Of a DNA stretch of 64,000 nucleotides, positions 1-8,364 are shown piece by piece; position 1 is the stretch's first letter; each line of letters opens with the position of its first letter. Source of the stretch: Maridesulfovibrio hydrothermalis AM13 = DSM 14728 (lineage in GTDB: Bacteria > Desulfobacterota > Desulfovibrionia > Desulfovibrionales > Desulfovibrionaceae). Where the stretch lies: positions 3,319,370 through 3,383,369 of the forward strand of contig NC_020055.1 of NCBI RefSeq assembly GCF_000331025.1, written 5' to 3'. Under the pieces are notes generated by a model, which was given only the letters and a program-made list of their open reading frames with translations, searched no databases and had not been told where the DNA came from. A program made the translations under genes and the position numbers.

Positions 1-485
1 ATTGCACGCCAGTTATAGCCATAACGATCAAGGCAATAACGTAAAATCCAAGCACCTAGCCTTAAATTCTCCTCCGGTTCAAGGGCCTCGGCAGGAGTCA
101 GATCAAATTTCTTAATCCAGTACGAATTTATCTGCATCAATCCGACATCAAAGCTTTTCTTCCTGTTCTCTTCAATAATAGCAAGTGCCTCCTCCCGCGA
201 GGAAGGATAGAAGCTACGTCCTGCAACGTTAACAGCCCAAGGATTGTAGCCGCTTTCATGGTCGGCAATGGCATTTAATATTTCAGGTTGCAGAGAAAAT
301 TCTTTGGCCACCTGCCCGAATAAAGGCGGTACCGGCTTGCGCTCGCCACTTGAAACCATCATCCGCTGCTGCACCTTCCGCCGTAGAGAGGATGAGAATT
401 CCCGTTCTGCCGTTTGCGGAATAAACATAGCGAACACAATGGCCCCGCTCAAAATCAGATATAAAACGACAAAAAATCTAGACAC
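1..485 (-). CDS. Lytic transglycosylase (SLT domain), C-terminus off the window
   Basis: Partial gene running off the left edge, too incomplete to be a closed ORF. Read on the minus strand it starts at a GTG three bases after the stop of the upstream TPR/GGDEF gene. It begins with a hydrophobic signal-anchor (RFFVVLYLILSGAIVFAMF) and then the SLT core: the motif HESGYNPWAVN contains the catalytic Glu, followed by DVGLMQIN and NLRLGAWILRYCLDRYG. The family cleaves the peptidoglycan glycan strand with formation of 1,6-anhydro-MurNAc, in the periplasm. The GTG has no strong Shine-Dalgarno sequence, so it may be translationally coupled to the gene before it. An internal ATG in the anchor is the alternative start. 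Confidence 0.8.
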   Translation of the reverse strand, partial: MSRFFVVLYLILSGAIVFAMFIPQTAEREFSSSLRRKVQQRMMVSSGERKPVPPLFGQVAKEFSLQPEILNAIADHESGYNPWAVNVAGRSFYPSSREEALAIIEENRKKSFDVGLMQINSYWIKKFDLTPAEALEPEENLRLGAWILRYCLDRYGYNWRA

Positions 486-488
486 AGG

Positions 489-2903
489 CTAAATTCTTGA
501 AAGGACTTGCTCGGCCTCGGAATCTTTACCCTGCGCAACCAGCACCTCTGCCAGAGTTTCCCAGAACTGTTCTTTGCCGGGCTTAAGAGCCGAACTTTGC
601 CGGGCCAGCACTTCTGCAATCTGCGGGTCTTCACCGCTTTCAAGATAAAGTCTGGCCAGAAGATTCATGGCATAGGCATCATTATGATTGGCATTAAGAG
701 CCAGATGCAGATATTCACGAGCCTTGTTCACATCCTTTCTGGCATATGAAATACGCGCTAAATGGCGCATGGTAAGTGAATCTCCCCCCTTAAGATCTGC
801 TGCCTTAAGATAAAACTGCTCTGCTTCATCAAGTCCTTTATCCTGCTCGGCAAGAACTCCCAGACGCACCAGTGAAAAAACATTTTCAGGTTCCAGTTCA
901 AGGCACTTTTCATACGCTTCACGAGCCTTTTCCCGATTGCCGAGCATCTGACATACCCAGCCCAGATTATAAAGAGCCATAATATTTTTAGGCGTAATCT
1001 CAAGAACCAGCTCAAACTGTTTACGGGCCTGCTCCGGCTTGCCCACCTGCGCATAACAGATACCAAGAGAATTGCGTGCCAGTATGTTATCGGAATCCGC
1101 CAGCAGTGCCAGTTTGAATTCTTCAATCGCGCCGTAAATATCACCATCAACATAAAGCCTGTCTGCCGAGATATTAAGCGAGACCGAATCAAACTGAGCC
1201 ACCATCGGTTGATCCATCATGAGGGAATGATCAAGGGCCTTACGGCAGTTATCAAGGATCTCGCTGCGCCTGTAATTCAAAAAAGGAAAGGAAGACACTC
1301 CGGCTCCAAGCTCGATATCGAAATCAGCAGAACATTCCCTGATAAGCCTTAAAATATTTTCCATGACAGAATCAGACTCTTCTTGCGGGTAAAAATAAAT
1401 AAGACTGTTAAGGCTGTATCTGCCGCCCATGCAGGACTCGTCAAATATTGTTTCAGCTCTGGAGGCTACTTTTTGAACCTGTGCATCAGTAAGTTTCTGA
1501 AAATTACCGCCATGCTCAGCAGGACTTGCTGCAAGCCGCAAAACAGCAATAGAAAACTTCTCCATATTTTGGCGCATTCTGCTGTAACGCCCGATAAATT
1601 CCTTGTAGCTGTAAAGACCGGTAACCATATCGCGTTGTGGAGTCTTGGATGATTCCGGACCGGCTTGCGCATCAAAGAAGCTGTCCTTCTCGTTGAGCAT
1701 GCTCAACCGGTCTCCTTCGGTTACAGGCCACGCCGGATCACTCAGATGCAATATCTCGGCAAAAGCAATCTCCTCCTGCACTTCAATGACCACAATCTCG
1801 GCTTTATACATGGTAGGATAAGTTCCTGAAATTCTTTCATCTTCGGTAAGCTTTGCCTGTGCTCCAGACTGATAATCAGGGGACCAGACCAGAAAACGGC
1901 CGCCCTCACGAGCATCAACGCTCTGGCCGATACTAAGTGCCAGCCGCTGCAAAGGCAGCACTTCCAAAACCTTGCCGCCCTTCTTTAAGATATCTGAATA
2001 CGCAAAAACACAATTCCGCCCGAAATCCTTTGCTGTGGCAACAGCCTTAGCGGCTTTGCGCATAAGAATCCGGCTCTGCTCTTCAGCGGTGCGTTTAAAA
2101 TGAGGACCGGACAATGCCTGCGGATAGTTGGCAAAGCCCGCACTTACACTGATTTTAATAACATCTCTGGTAACAGGGTCCTGCACCGGAATGCTTTCCA
2201 CAAGGGCGCGTAATTCTTCAGCCAGCTTGGCACAGACTTTAGGCCGCCCGTCAGGGATTAAAAAAGCATATTTATCATCAAAAATCCGGGCGCAGACAAC
2301 TGATTCAAAAACAACATCACTAATGCGTCTGGCAACGTCAGAGATAATAGAATCACCAAGTTCATAGCCGTAGCGATCATTTATGCGCTGAAAATTATCC
2401 ATATCAAGAACAACAACTCCTACCGATCCACTAAAAGTGGGAATGCCCGGGTCTTTACAGCCGCCGGGTGCAGGCATCATGCAGTTTTGAATGAGGTCAA
2501 GCTCTTTAACCAGCTTGGACATAAAATGTTCACGGGTAGCCATTCCGGTCAGCTTGTCAGTAATGGATGTTTTATAAAGAAGAATTTTCTCCAGCGAACA
2601 AGTGGCTAATGCCTCAAGATAAAGAGCAGAAGTTGCGGGAGCTTTAACAGTTACGCCTCTGGCGATAAAATAGCACATATCGCGCCCGAGAAGACGCAAA
2701 GGGAGCATAAGTTCACCGGCCTCCTGATTATAGCTGCATTCCAGCTCGGCACGAAACTGCCCTTTAGCAGGCCGGGGAAAATAAAGGCTATACGATTCAA
2801 AAGGCAGAAACTCGTGAATAAGATCCTTTAACGTATGCTCATAGCGGATCAAATCCTGAGGAGTGAGACCGATTCCATCTTTAAATAGGTTATCCTTGTT
2901 CAT
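489..2903 (-). CDS. TPR protein with two degenerate GGDEF-like domains
   Basis: About 804 residues. The N-terminal ~110 residues are a possible sensory region. A GGDEF-type fold follows at ~112-300 (TDKLTGMATREHF, then DMDNFQRINDRYGYELGD), but the signature loop reads FDDKY instead of GG(D/E)EF, so diguanylate cyclase activity is unlikely. A second, even weaker GGDEF-like segment (~412-570, from DMVTGLYSYKEF) is followed by about five tetratricopeptide repeats to the C-terminus. This suggests a c-di-GMP-related or scaffold protein rather than an enzyme. I chose ATG at 2903 with CAGGT upstream; a TTG seven codons upstream is also open. It is followed closely by the transglycosylase gene. Confidence 0.75.
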   Translation of the reverse strand: MNKDNLFKDGIGLTPQDLIRYEHTLKDLIHEFLPFESYSLYFPRPAKGQFRAELECSYNQEAGELMLPLRLLGRDMCYFIARGVTVKAPATSALYLEALATCSLEKILLYKTSITDKLTGMATREHFMSKLVKELDLIQNCMMPAPGGCKDPGIPTFSGSVGVVVLDMDNFQRINDRYGYELGDSIISDVARRISDVVFESVVCARIFDDKYAFLIPDGRPKVCAKLAEELRALVESIPVQDPVTRDVIKISVSAGFANYPQALSGPHFKRTAEEQSRILMRKAAKAVATAKDFGRNCVFAYSDILKKGGKVLEVLPLQRLALSIGQSVDAREGGRFLVWSPDYQSGAQAKLTEDERISGTYPTMYKAEIVVIEVQEEIAFAEILHLSDPAWPVTEGDRLSMLNEKDSFFDAQAGPESSKTPQRDMVTGLYSYKEFIGRYSRMRQNMEKFSIAVLRLAASPAEHGGNFQKLTDAQVQKVASRAETIFDESCMGGRYSLNSLIYFYPQEESDSVMENILRLIRECSADFDIELGAGVSSFPFLNYRRSEILDNCRKALDHSLMMDQPMVAQFDSVSLNISADRLYVDGDIYGAIEEFKLALLADSDNILARNSLGICYAQVGKPEQARKQFELVLEITPKNIMALYNLGWVCQMLGNREKAREAYEKCLELEPENVFSLVRLGVLAEQDKGLDEAEQFYLKAADLKGGDSLTMRHLARISYARKDVNKAREYLHLALNANHNDAYAMNLLARLYLESGEDPQIAEVLARQSSALKPGKEQFWETLAEVLVAQGKDSEAEQVLSRI

Positions 2904-3118
2904 GGCAATGGCAATAACCTGCAACTGGCTTCAATACAAGCGGCTATTGCAGGACCGGTATAAAATTATGCACTTTCCTGCTCACCCAGCATGGACAGCT
3001 GTCTGGAAAAACTTAAATCTGCTATGGACATGAGAAAATGATAAGAGTAAACTGATAAACCTCTATTTTACGCTTTAAAACATAATAAGCACAAATATTT
3101 AATCATTACGGTATAAAG

Positions 3119-3967
3119 ATGGAAATAATCCGCAATCCTCAAGAACTGCAAAACCTGTCACTGATGCTGCGCGGCGAAGGCAAAACCATCGCGATAGTCC
3201 CCACTATGGGTTTTTTTCATGAAGGACACCTTAAACTTATGGATGCTGCGCGCAAACAGGCGGATGTGGTTATTGTCAGCCTTTTTGTCAATCCCACCCA
3301 GTTCGGCGCGAATGAAGATCTGGACAGTTATCCCCACGATCTTGAACGGGACTCAAAACTCGCAGAGGAAAGAGGCGTAGATATCCTGTTCACTCCGACG
3401 AAAGAAGATATGTACCATCCCGATCACAGCACATGGGTCGAAGTTCCGAATCTGGCGGGCAACCTTTGCGGACAATCCCGTCCGGTCCATTTTCGCGGCG
3501 TTGCAACTGTCGTCACCAAACTTTTCATGACTGCTCTGCCGCATATCGGCATCTTCGGTGAAAAAGACTGGCAGCAGCTTGCAATAATTAAACGCATGGT
3601 CCGCGACCTGAATATCCCCGTCGACGTACAGGGACATCCCATTGTGCGGGAAGAATCCGGTCTGGCTTTAAGCTCACGCAACGTATACCTTACAGATGAA
3701 GAAAGGAAACATGCTCCCATGATCCAAAAAGGGCTGATTGAAATGAAGGCCTTGGTCGATAAGGGAGAAAATGATGCATTAAAACTTAAAAATGCTCTCA
3801 CAGAATTTTACGAACAGAACATTCCCGGAAGCGCGGTGGACTATATTGAAATAGTTCATCCCGACAACATCAATGTTCTGGAAAAAATTAACGGTCCGGC
3901 ACTCTGCGCCGTGGCTGTTCAACTAGGGAAAGCAAGATTGATAGACAATCTTCTTATAAAGGTGTAA
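3119..3967 (+). CDS. panC: Pantothenate synthetase (pantoate-beta-alanine ligase)
   Basis: 282 residues, the usual family length. It joins pantoate and beta-alanine with ATP through a pantoyl-adenylate, the last step of pantothenate (vitamin B5, coenzyme A) synthesis in the cytoplasm. Visible motifs are PTMGFFHEGHLKLM (HxGH nucleotide-binding signature, His34 and His37), SLFVNPTQFG, GEKDWQQLAIIKRMV and LSSRNVYL. The residues after PTMG are FF rather than the commoner AL. The Shine-Dalgarno sequence is weak. Followed after ~120 bp by metK on the same strand. Confidence 0.97.
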   Translation: MEIIRNPQELQNLSLMLRGEGKTIAIVPTMGFFHEGHLKLMDAARKQADVVIVSLFVNPTQFGANEDLDSYPHDLERDSKLAEERGVDILFTPTKEDMYHPDHSTWVEVPNLAGNLCGQSRPVHFRGVATVVTKLFMTALPHIGIFGEKDWQQLAIIKRMVRDLNIPVDVQGHPIVREESGLALSSRNVYLTDEERKHAPMIQKGLIEMKALVDKGENDALKLKNALTEFYEQNIPGSAVDYIEIVHPDNINVLEKINGPALCAVAVQLGKARLIDNLLIKV

Positions 3968-4033
3968 TGTTCTTTCATGCTTATATGCTAATTTATTTAT
4001 ATAGAGCTGTTTAAGCTTACATTACAGGATATT

Positions 4034-4059
4034 ACGGGGAACGGTCCCGTTAATGTTCC
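4034..4059 (+). promoter_or_regulatory. Candidate pseudoknot in the metK leader
   Basis: ACGG(G) at 4034-4038 can pair with (C)CCGT at 4046-4050, and the loop bases GGAAC at 4038-4042 can pair with GTTCC at 4055-4059. This is the layout of an H-type pseudoknot, about 14 bases before the AGGAGG ribosome-binding site of metK. Small pseudoknot SAM or SAM/SAH riboswitches sit before metK in other bacteria, but I do not recognise a published consensus here. It could also be chance. Confidence 0.35.
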
Positions 4060-4085
4060 ATTTATTCACTTCAGGAGGAACTTTA

Positions 4086-5255
4086 ATGATCAGCAGCAAA
4101 GGCAAGTACTTTTTTACCTCTGAATCCGTCACCGAAGGTCACCCCGACAAAGTCGCCGACCAGATTTCTGACGCAATCCTTGACGCTATACTTGAGCAGG
4201 ATGCAGACGCACGTGTTGCTTGTGAAACTCTGGTAACCACCGGTATGGCTTTCATCGCCGGTGAAATCAGCACCACAGGATACGCCGACTTTCAGGCCAT
4301 TGTCCGCGACACCATTCGAGAAATCGGTTATGTCCACTCCGACATGGGTTTTGATGCAGACACTTGTGCTGTTATCTCTTCAATTGATAAACAATCTGTG
4401 GATATCGCTCAGGGTGTTGACCGCAATTCCCCTGAAAGTCAGGGGGCCGGCGATCAGGGTATGATGTTCGGTTTCGCCTGCAAAGAAACCGACACTCTTA
4501 TGCCTGCTCCCATTTACTGGGCACACAAGCTTTCTAAAAAACTGACTCAGGTCCGCAAAGAATCAACTATCGACTACCTGCGTCCTGACGGAAAAACCGA
4601 AATTTCTTTTGAATATTTCAATGGCAAGCCTGTTCGCATCGCTGACGTTGTTATCGCTGCACAGCACGATGACGGCATTGAGCAGGAGCAGATTTACGAA
4701 GATATTAAAAGAGAAGTTATTCTCGCAACTCTTCCCGCAGATATGGTTGATGATGCTACCAAAATTTACATCAACACTACCGGTCGTTTTGTGATCGGCG
4801 GTCCTATGGGCGACTGCGGTCTTACCGGCCGTAAGATTATCAACGACACTTACGGCGGCATGGGCAACCACGGCGGCGGTGCTTTCTCAGGAAAAGACCC
4901 GTCCAAAGTTGACCGTTCCGGTGCATACATGGCCCGCTACATCGCTAAAAACATCGTAGCAGCCGATCTGGCTGAGCGTGCTGAAGTACAGGTTGCATAC
5001 GCTATCGGCGTAGCTGAGCCTGTATCAATCCTCGCAACTTCCCACGGAACCGGCCAAGTAAGCGATGAAGCACTCACCGAAGCTGTTAAAGAAGTATTCG
5101 ACCTGCGCCCCTGGTATATCTCCGAGAGACTACAGCTCAGACGCCCCATCTACAAGCCTTCTGCATGTTACGGTCATTTCGGCCGCAACAACCCCGATTT
5201 CACATGGGAAAAGACAGATGCAGTAGACGACCTCAGAACTGCTTGCAAAATTTAG
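4086..5255 (+). CDS. metK: S-adenosylmethionine synthetase
   Basis: 389 residues; makes SAM from methionine and ATP. Motifs seen: [13 protein letters not shown] (His19 of the active site), [10 protein letters not shown] (ATP binding), [19 protein letters not shown] (P-loop-like) and [13 protein letters not shown] at the end. The start at 4086 is set by a strong AGGAGG at 4073-4078; the reading frame is open further upstream but without a ribosome-binding site. Three radical SAM enzymes in this window depend on its product. Preceded by a possible regulatory pseudoknot and followed by an intrinsic terminator. Confidence 0.98.
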   Translation: MISSKGKYFFTSESVTEGHPDKVADQISDAILDAILEQDADARVACETLVTTGMAFIAGEISTTGYADFQAIVRDTIREIGYVHSDMGFDADTCAVISSIDKQSVDIAQGVDRNSPESQGAGDQGMMFGFACKETDTLMPAPIYWAHKLSKKLTQVRKESTIDYLRPDGKTEISFEYFNGKPVRIADVVIAAQHDDGIEQEQIYEDIKREVILATLPADMVDDATKIYINTTGRFVIGGPMGDCGLTGRKIINDTYGGMGNHGGGAFSGKDPSKVDRSGAYMARYIAKNIVAADLAERAEVQVAYAIGVAEPVSILATSHGTGQVSDEALTEAVKEVFDLRPWYISERLQLRRPIYKPSACYGHFGRNNPDFTWEKTDAVDDLRTACKI

Positions 5256-5282
5256 CAGTAATCAGGTTAAAAGCTGAAATCG

Positions 5283-5320
5283 AAGTCCCCGTAAGCCGCA
5301 AAGCTTTCGGGGACTTTTTT
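5283..5320 (+). terminator. Intrinsic terminator of metK
   Basis: AAGTCCCCG pairs with CGGGGACTT and is followed directly by a run of T, 27 bases after the metK stop. Confidence 0.9.
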
Positions 5321-5391
5321 ACACTTGAGACCTTGCCGTTAACCATGTAAAGAGACTCCTTACAACTTGAACACAAGGAGAAATACATACA

Positions 5392-5916
5392 ATGAGTACC
5401 CTTAAAATAACTGAAGCTAAACCCACACCGGAATTTAATATCTTTTATTTCGCTGAGCTTAACGGGTCCAGCCGCATTGAGCACTCCCTTATGGAGAGTC
5501 TTGAAAAACACTGGGCTGAATGGAAACCTTTTCTCAAAGCTTACAAACTTGAACAGCCGGAAGGCGGAAAAGGAACTGATTTCCTGCTCCTGTTTCTAGA
5601 TAAAGAAGTTGAGGACGCAGTAGAAGAAATCTGGCAGGCAACCCCGACTGAGGGTCTTGCTCACCATAATCTCGCTATCACCCTGATCATGTCCGCAGCA
5701 CAGTCCTTACTTCCTGAACTGGAAGAAGGAAAATGTGCGCCGCTGCCAAAGCCCGGTGAAGCTGCTCTCGAAGCATTTAAAACTCTCAACCTGACCTGGA
5801 ACGAAGAAGGAACAGTAAACAGACAATACGCTGTCTTTACCCCCTTCCCGTATTCCGGCGGCTGTGAAGTCTGCTACCTTGAGGAGAACTGTCCCAAAAG
5901 CCAGCTCCGCAAGTAA
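5392..5916 (+). CDS. Conserved-looking protein of unknown function with C-terminal Cys cluster
   Basis: 174 residues with a good ribosome-binding site (AAGGAG, 5377-5382). I do not recognise a family. The protein is acidic and soluble, with no signal peptide or membrane segment. Its end carries CEVCYLEENC, a Cys-x2-Cys-x6-Cys arrangement that could bind a metal or form a disulfide; an earlier single Cys lies in EEGKCAPLP. It lies alone between the metK terminator and a long hairpin, so it probably has its own promoter. Codon use is like that of its neighbours. Confidence 0.8.
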   Translation: MSTLKITEAKPTPEFNIFYFAELNGSSRIEHSLMESLEKHWAEWKPFLKAYKLEQPEGGKGTDFLLLFLDKEVEDAVEEIWQATPTEGLAHHNLAITLIMSAAQSLLPELEEGKCAPLPKPGEAALEAFKTLNLTWNEEGTVNRQYAVFTPFPYSGGCEVCYLEENCPKSQLRK

Positions 5917-5929
5917 AAATATTCTTTGC

Positions 5930-5977
5930 CAACAACAAATCCTGTCACAGCATCAGTTGTGACGGGATTTGTCGTTG
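5930..5977. terminator. Long hairpin after the unknown gene, possible two-way terminator
   Basis: A near-perfect stem of about 20 bp, closed by CAACAACAAATCC and GGATTTGTCGTTG, surrounds the loop GCATCAGT. There is no T-run on the plus side; on the minus side a short run (ATTTTTACTT) follows. It lies between the ends of converging genes (5916 and 6102). Confidence 0.6.
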
Positions 5978-6101
5978 CCTCCAGCGGCTAAATCTCTTTT
6001 GGGGAAAAAGGTTTAAAAAAACAACTGTATTAAAACCATTTTGATGAACTCATATATTTTCACTTGTTGCAACATTCTAATATCACTTTAAAAAACAAAC
6101 T

Positions 6102-6572
6102 CTAATCAATATAAGCGACAGACTTAAGCAAAGTCCTCTCGCCAAAAAAAGTATCCAGTCTTTCCCGTTCAGATGAAAGAATGCGTAACTCGGATAGTCC
6201 TACATCAGAGGTGACCCCGCCATAGATTTTCAGGGCCTGATCAATAAATTCGGATTCAACGAAACAGACGTTCATGGCGTAGCTGCGGTCATTCCACTTC
6301 ATACGGATTTTGATCAACGGATTACGGGTATCCTGATCAATGACCAGATTTCCTGTACGCACCAAAGTATCGCGCACATTTTTAGGCAGCATTACCCCAA
6401 ACCTGCATAGATTTTCAGTAAACGCAGGTTCAAAAGCCACATAATAGTAAGGGTCCACCTTAAGGGCGATGGACTTACCCGGAATATTCAAAATGAAGGG
6501 ATTCTCGATAAAGGCTTTTCCTAAACCTTTCTGAAGGCGGTCAATTCGACTTTTATAATCTTTCAAGGACAT
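6102..6572 (-). CDS. Protein of unknown function (PilZ-like size)
   Basis: 156 residues, start supported by AAGGGGGA eight bases upstream. No signal peptide, membrane segment or recognised catalytic motif. The sequence alternates short charged and beta-prone stretches (SIALKVDPYYYVAFEP, PLIKIRMKWNDRSYAMNVCFVES). This could fit a PilZ-like beta barrel, but the RxxxR and DxSxxG signature is absent, so I make no functional call. It is flanked by two hairpins (5930-5977 and 6642-6683) and appears to be a single-gene unit. Confidence 0.7.
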   Translation of the reverse strand: MSLKDYKSRIDRLQKGLGKAFIENPFILNIPGKSIALKVDPYYYVAFEPAFTENLCRFGVMLPKNVRDTLVRTGNLVIDQDTRNPLIKIRMKWNDRSYAMNVCFVESEFIDQALKIYGGVTSDVGLSELRILSSERERLDTFFGERTLLKSVAYID

Positions 6573-6641
6573 TGGTATAATCCCCCTTCAGGGAATTATT
6601 ACACCAAGTTCTGCAGTATATCAAACAAAGATGCGCAAGAA

Positions 6642-6683
6642 GTCCAAAGAGGTAAACTCTTTTAAAAGTTATCCTCTTTGGAC
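6642..6683. terminator. Long perfect inverted repeat between two minus-strand genes
   Basis: GTCCAAAGAGG at 6642-6652 pairs perfectly with CCTCTTTGGAC at 6673-6683, with weaker pairing inside the loop. It lies just past the end of the SHOCT gene and before the start of the 156-residue gene, both minus strand. Only a short T-rich stretch (TTCTT) follows on the minus strand, so termination is plausible but not certain. Confidence 0.55.
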
Positions 6684-6760
6684 TATACATTTGATATGTT
6701 TTCACGGGCCTTGCGACTGACAAAGGCCAGCTTTACAATTACATAAAAGCAAATGCCCCG

Positions 6761-7033
6761 TTATTTTAACTCATCCTTCATGCGCTTGTAAGCCTGTTCG
6801 TCAATCTCACCTGACGCATAACGTCTCTTAAGTATTTCCGATGGAGACGGGGTACGGCCCTCTGTCGCAGGCTTGCGGAACATGCGCACGGTAAAATAAA
6901 TAATCAAACCGATCACAACAAGCTGAAGAATACCTCCAAAATGGAAAGGCATCCACCCGCCCATGCCATATCCCGCGCCATGCCCTAAAGCAGGTCCACT
7001 GCACCAGTTGCTCAATGCGCTGATAAATTCCAT
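6761..7033 (-). CDS. Small membrane protein with C-terminal SHOCT domain
   Basis: 90 residues. A Gly/His/Met-rich N-terminal stretch (GHGAGYGMGGWMPFHFGG) leads into one membrane helix (ILQLVVIGLIIYFTVRMF) and a C-terminal SHOCT motif (PSEILKRRYASGEIDEQAYKRMKDEL). SHOCT is a short domain found at the ends of many small membrane proteins; its role is unclear. The start at 7033 is chosen because GAGAGGTGAAG lies just upstream; a longer open frame exists without a ribosome-binding site. Confidence 0.85.
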   Translation of the reverse strand: MEFISALSNWCSGPALGHGAGYGMGGWMPFHFGGILQLVVIGLIIYFTVRMFRKPATEGRTPSPSEILKRRYASGEIDEQAYKRMKDELK

Positions 7034-7183
7034 ATCTTCACCTCTCAAGTTATTATACTGACAATGAAGCATATTTTATGCCAATAATTTTAACCTGCAA
7101 GACAGGCAGGTTACAGTGAAGCACGTTTTAAACAATGGTTAAAGTGCAATTATATGCACAAACAGAGTTGCCAGAAACTGCAC

Positions 7184-7218
7184 AAAAAACCGTTAGACTC
7201 TATAATTGAGTCTAACGG
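7184..7218 (-). terminator. Intrinsic terminator of the radical SAM gene
   Basis: CCGTTAGACTC (7190-7200) pairs perfectly with GAGTCTAACGG (7208-7218); on the minus strand it is followed by six T (7189-7184). It closes the ParB-like/radical SAM operon. Confidence 0.9.
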
Positions 7219-7263
7219 TAATAATCCGGTAGCACCGCTTTCAAAAAAGCCGGCGGGACATAT

Positions 7264-8364
7264 TTAATCCCCGAAAGCCTGCTTCATTAAATGCCTTCCG
7301 AGGCCCCCCAGATCTTTCGGTGTATAACCGAATACATCCTGCCAGTTTTCGGAAGACTCCATGCAGAAATAAAGCTGCCTGTCCATGCCATGACTGCGCA
7401 GCCTGTCCACTATAAATTTAAACTGACGGAGTCGCAGCGGACGCAAAAGGCGCATCTTGTTATCGTTGCCAGTGATAAATTCATCAAAGATATAAGTTGT
7501 GTCAGGGAAATTGCGCTCAATAATAGGTTTAAGATTAGGCATGTGCCGGAAAGACCCCATGCTTAAATAAGCTATCTGCTCCGGCCTCAGATAATCAAAA
7601 ATCATATCTATTATTTCAGCATAGCCTTCCCGCCAGCCATCAAACCGGATGATAGGATCAAAATGCAGACAGACTCTGAATCCGGCCTGCGCGCAGGTAT
7701 GTGCAGCTTCAAGACGTTCACGCAGAGTTGAAACACCGAACTCCTCATGCTCATTTATAAAAGGTGCATTGAGTGACCATGCCGGAAGAATCCGGTCGGT
7801 GCGCTTAACCACATCCATCCACGACAAATCAATTACCTTGGATTTAAGTTCGAGAGAAACATTGGGATAATCGCCCAGAAATTCTACCAGATCACGGCTG
7901 TATCCAGTTACCGCTTCAAGGGCCAGCGAATCAGTAAACTCTCCGGTTCCAACACGGTAGCGAGTTCCCATATCAGCAGAAAAAGCCTTGCCCAGCTCAC
8001 TGAAAAGATCACCCTGATTGGCCCAGACTTTAAGAACTTTGTCCTGAAAATAAGCTTGCAAAATACAATAAGAACAGGCCATAGGGCAGTTTTCACCGAT
8101 ATGGATGATGCGGTATCCGCAGCAATGGTAATATCGGGTACCGGGACAAAAGCGCAAAAATCTACCTTTGTACTCTTTCAAATACAAAGACTGTTTCCCT
8201 TCAAGTTCACCATGCGGGAAATTATCAGGGTCAACCACTTCGACCGGAAGTTCCGGCAGACGATCTTTTACCCGAACGGTGAGCGGCGCATCAACCATAC
8301 TCCGGTCAATATAAATCTTTTCTATCCCTTTCAAATGATCAGGAAGTATAAAATTTTCAGCCAT
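7264..8364 (-). CDS. Radical SAM protein of the spore photoproduct lyase family
   Basis: 366 residues. CPMACSYC at 93-100 is the CxxxCxxC motif that binds the radical SAM [4Fe-4S] cluster, preceded by CPGTRYYHCCGYRIIHIGENC typical of SplB-like proteins. Other family stretches are FTDSLALE, ELKSKV and LHFDPI. True SplB repairs the thymine dimer of spore DNA. This lineage is not expected to form spores, so the substrate here is unknown; a nucleic-acid base is a fair guess. Its ATG overlaps by one base the stop of the ParB-like gene before it (TAATG), showing translational coupling. Confidence 0.88.
   Translation of the reverse strand: MAENFILPDHLKGIEKIYIDRSMVDAPLTVRVKDRLPELPVEVVDPDNFPHGELEGKQSLYLKEYKGRFLRFCPGTRYYHCCGYRIIHIGENCPMACSYCILQAYFQDKVLKVWANQGDLFSELGKAFSADMGTRYRVGTGEFTDSLALEAVTGYSRDLVEFLGDYPNVSLELKSKVIDLSWMDVVKRTDRILPAWSLNAPFINEHEEFGVSTLRERLEAAHTCAQAGFRVCLHFDPIIRFDGWREGYAEIIDMIFDYLRPEQIAYLSMGSFRHMPNLKPIIERNFPDTTYIFDEFITGNDNKMRLLRPLRLRQFKFIVDRLRSHGMDRQLYFCMESSENWQDVFGYTPKDLGGLGRHLMKQAFGD

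Noticed and set aside
758-1192. 144-codon frame inside the TPR/GGDEF gene
   Set aside because: Alternate-frame shadow; its composition (Trp/Arg/Leu-rich) is not that of a real protein here.
3353-3801. Long minus-strand frames opposite panC
   Set aside because: Antisense shadows of a well-supported gene, without ribosome-binding sites or recognisable protein features.
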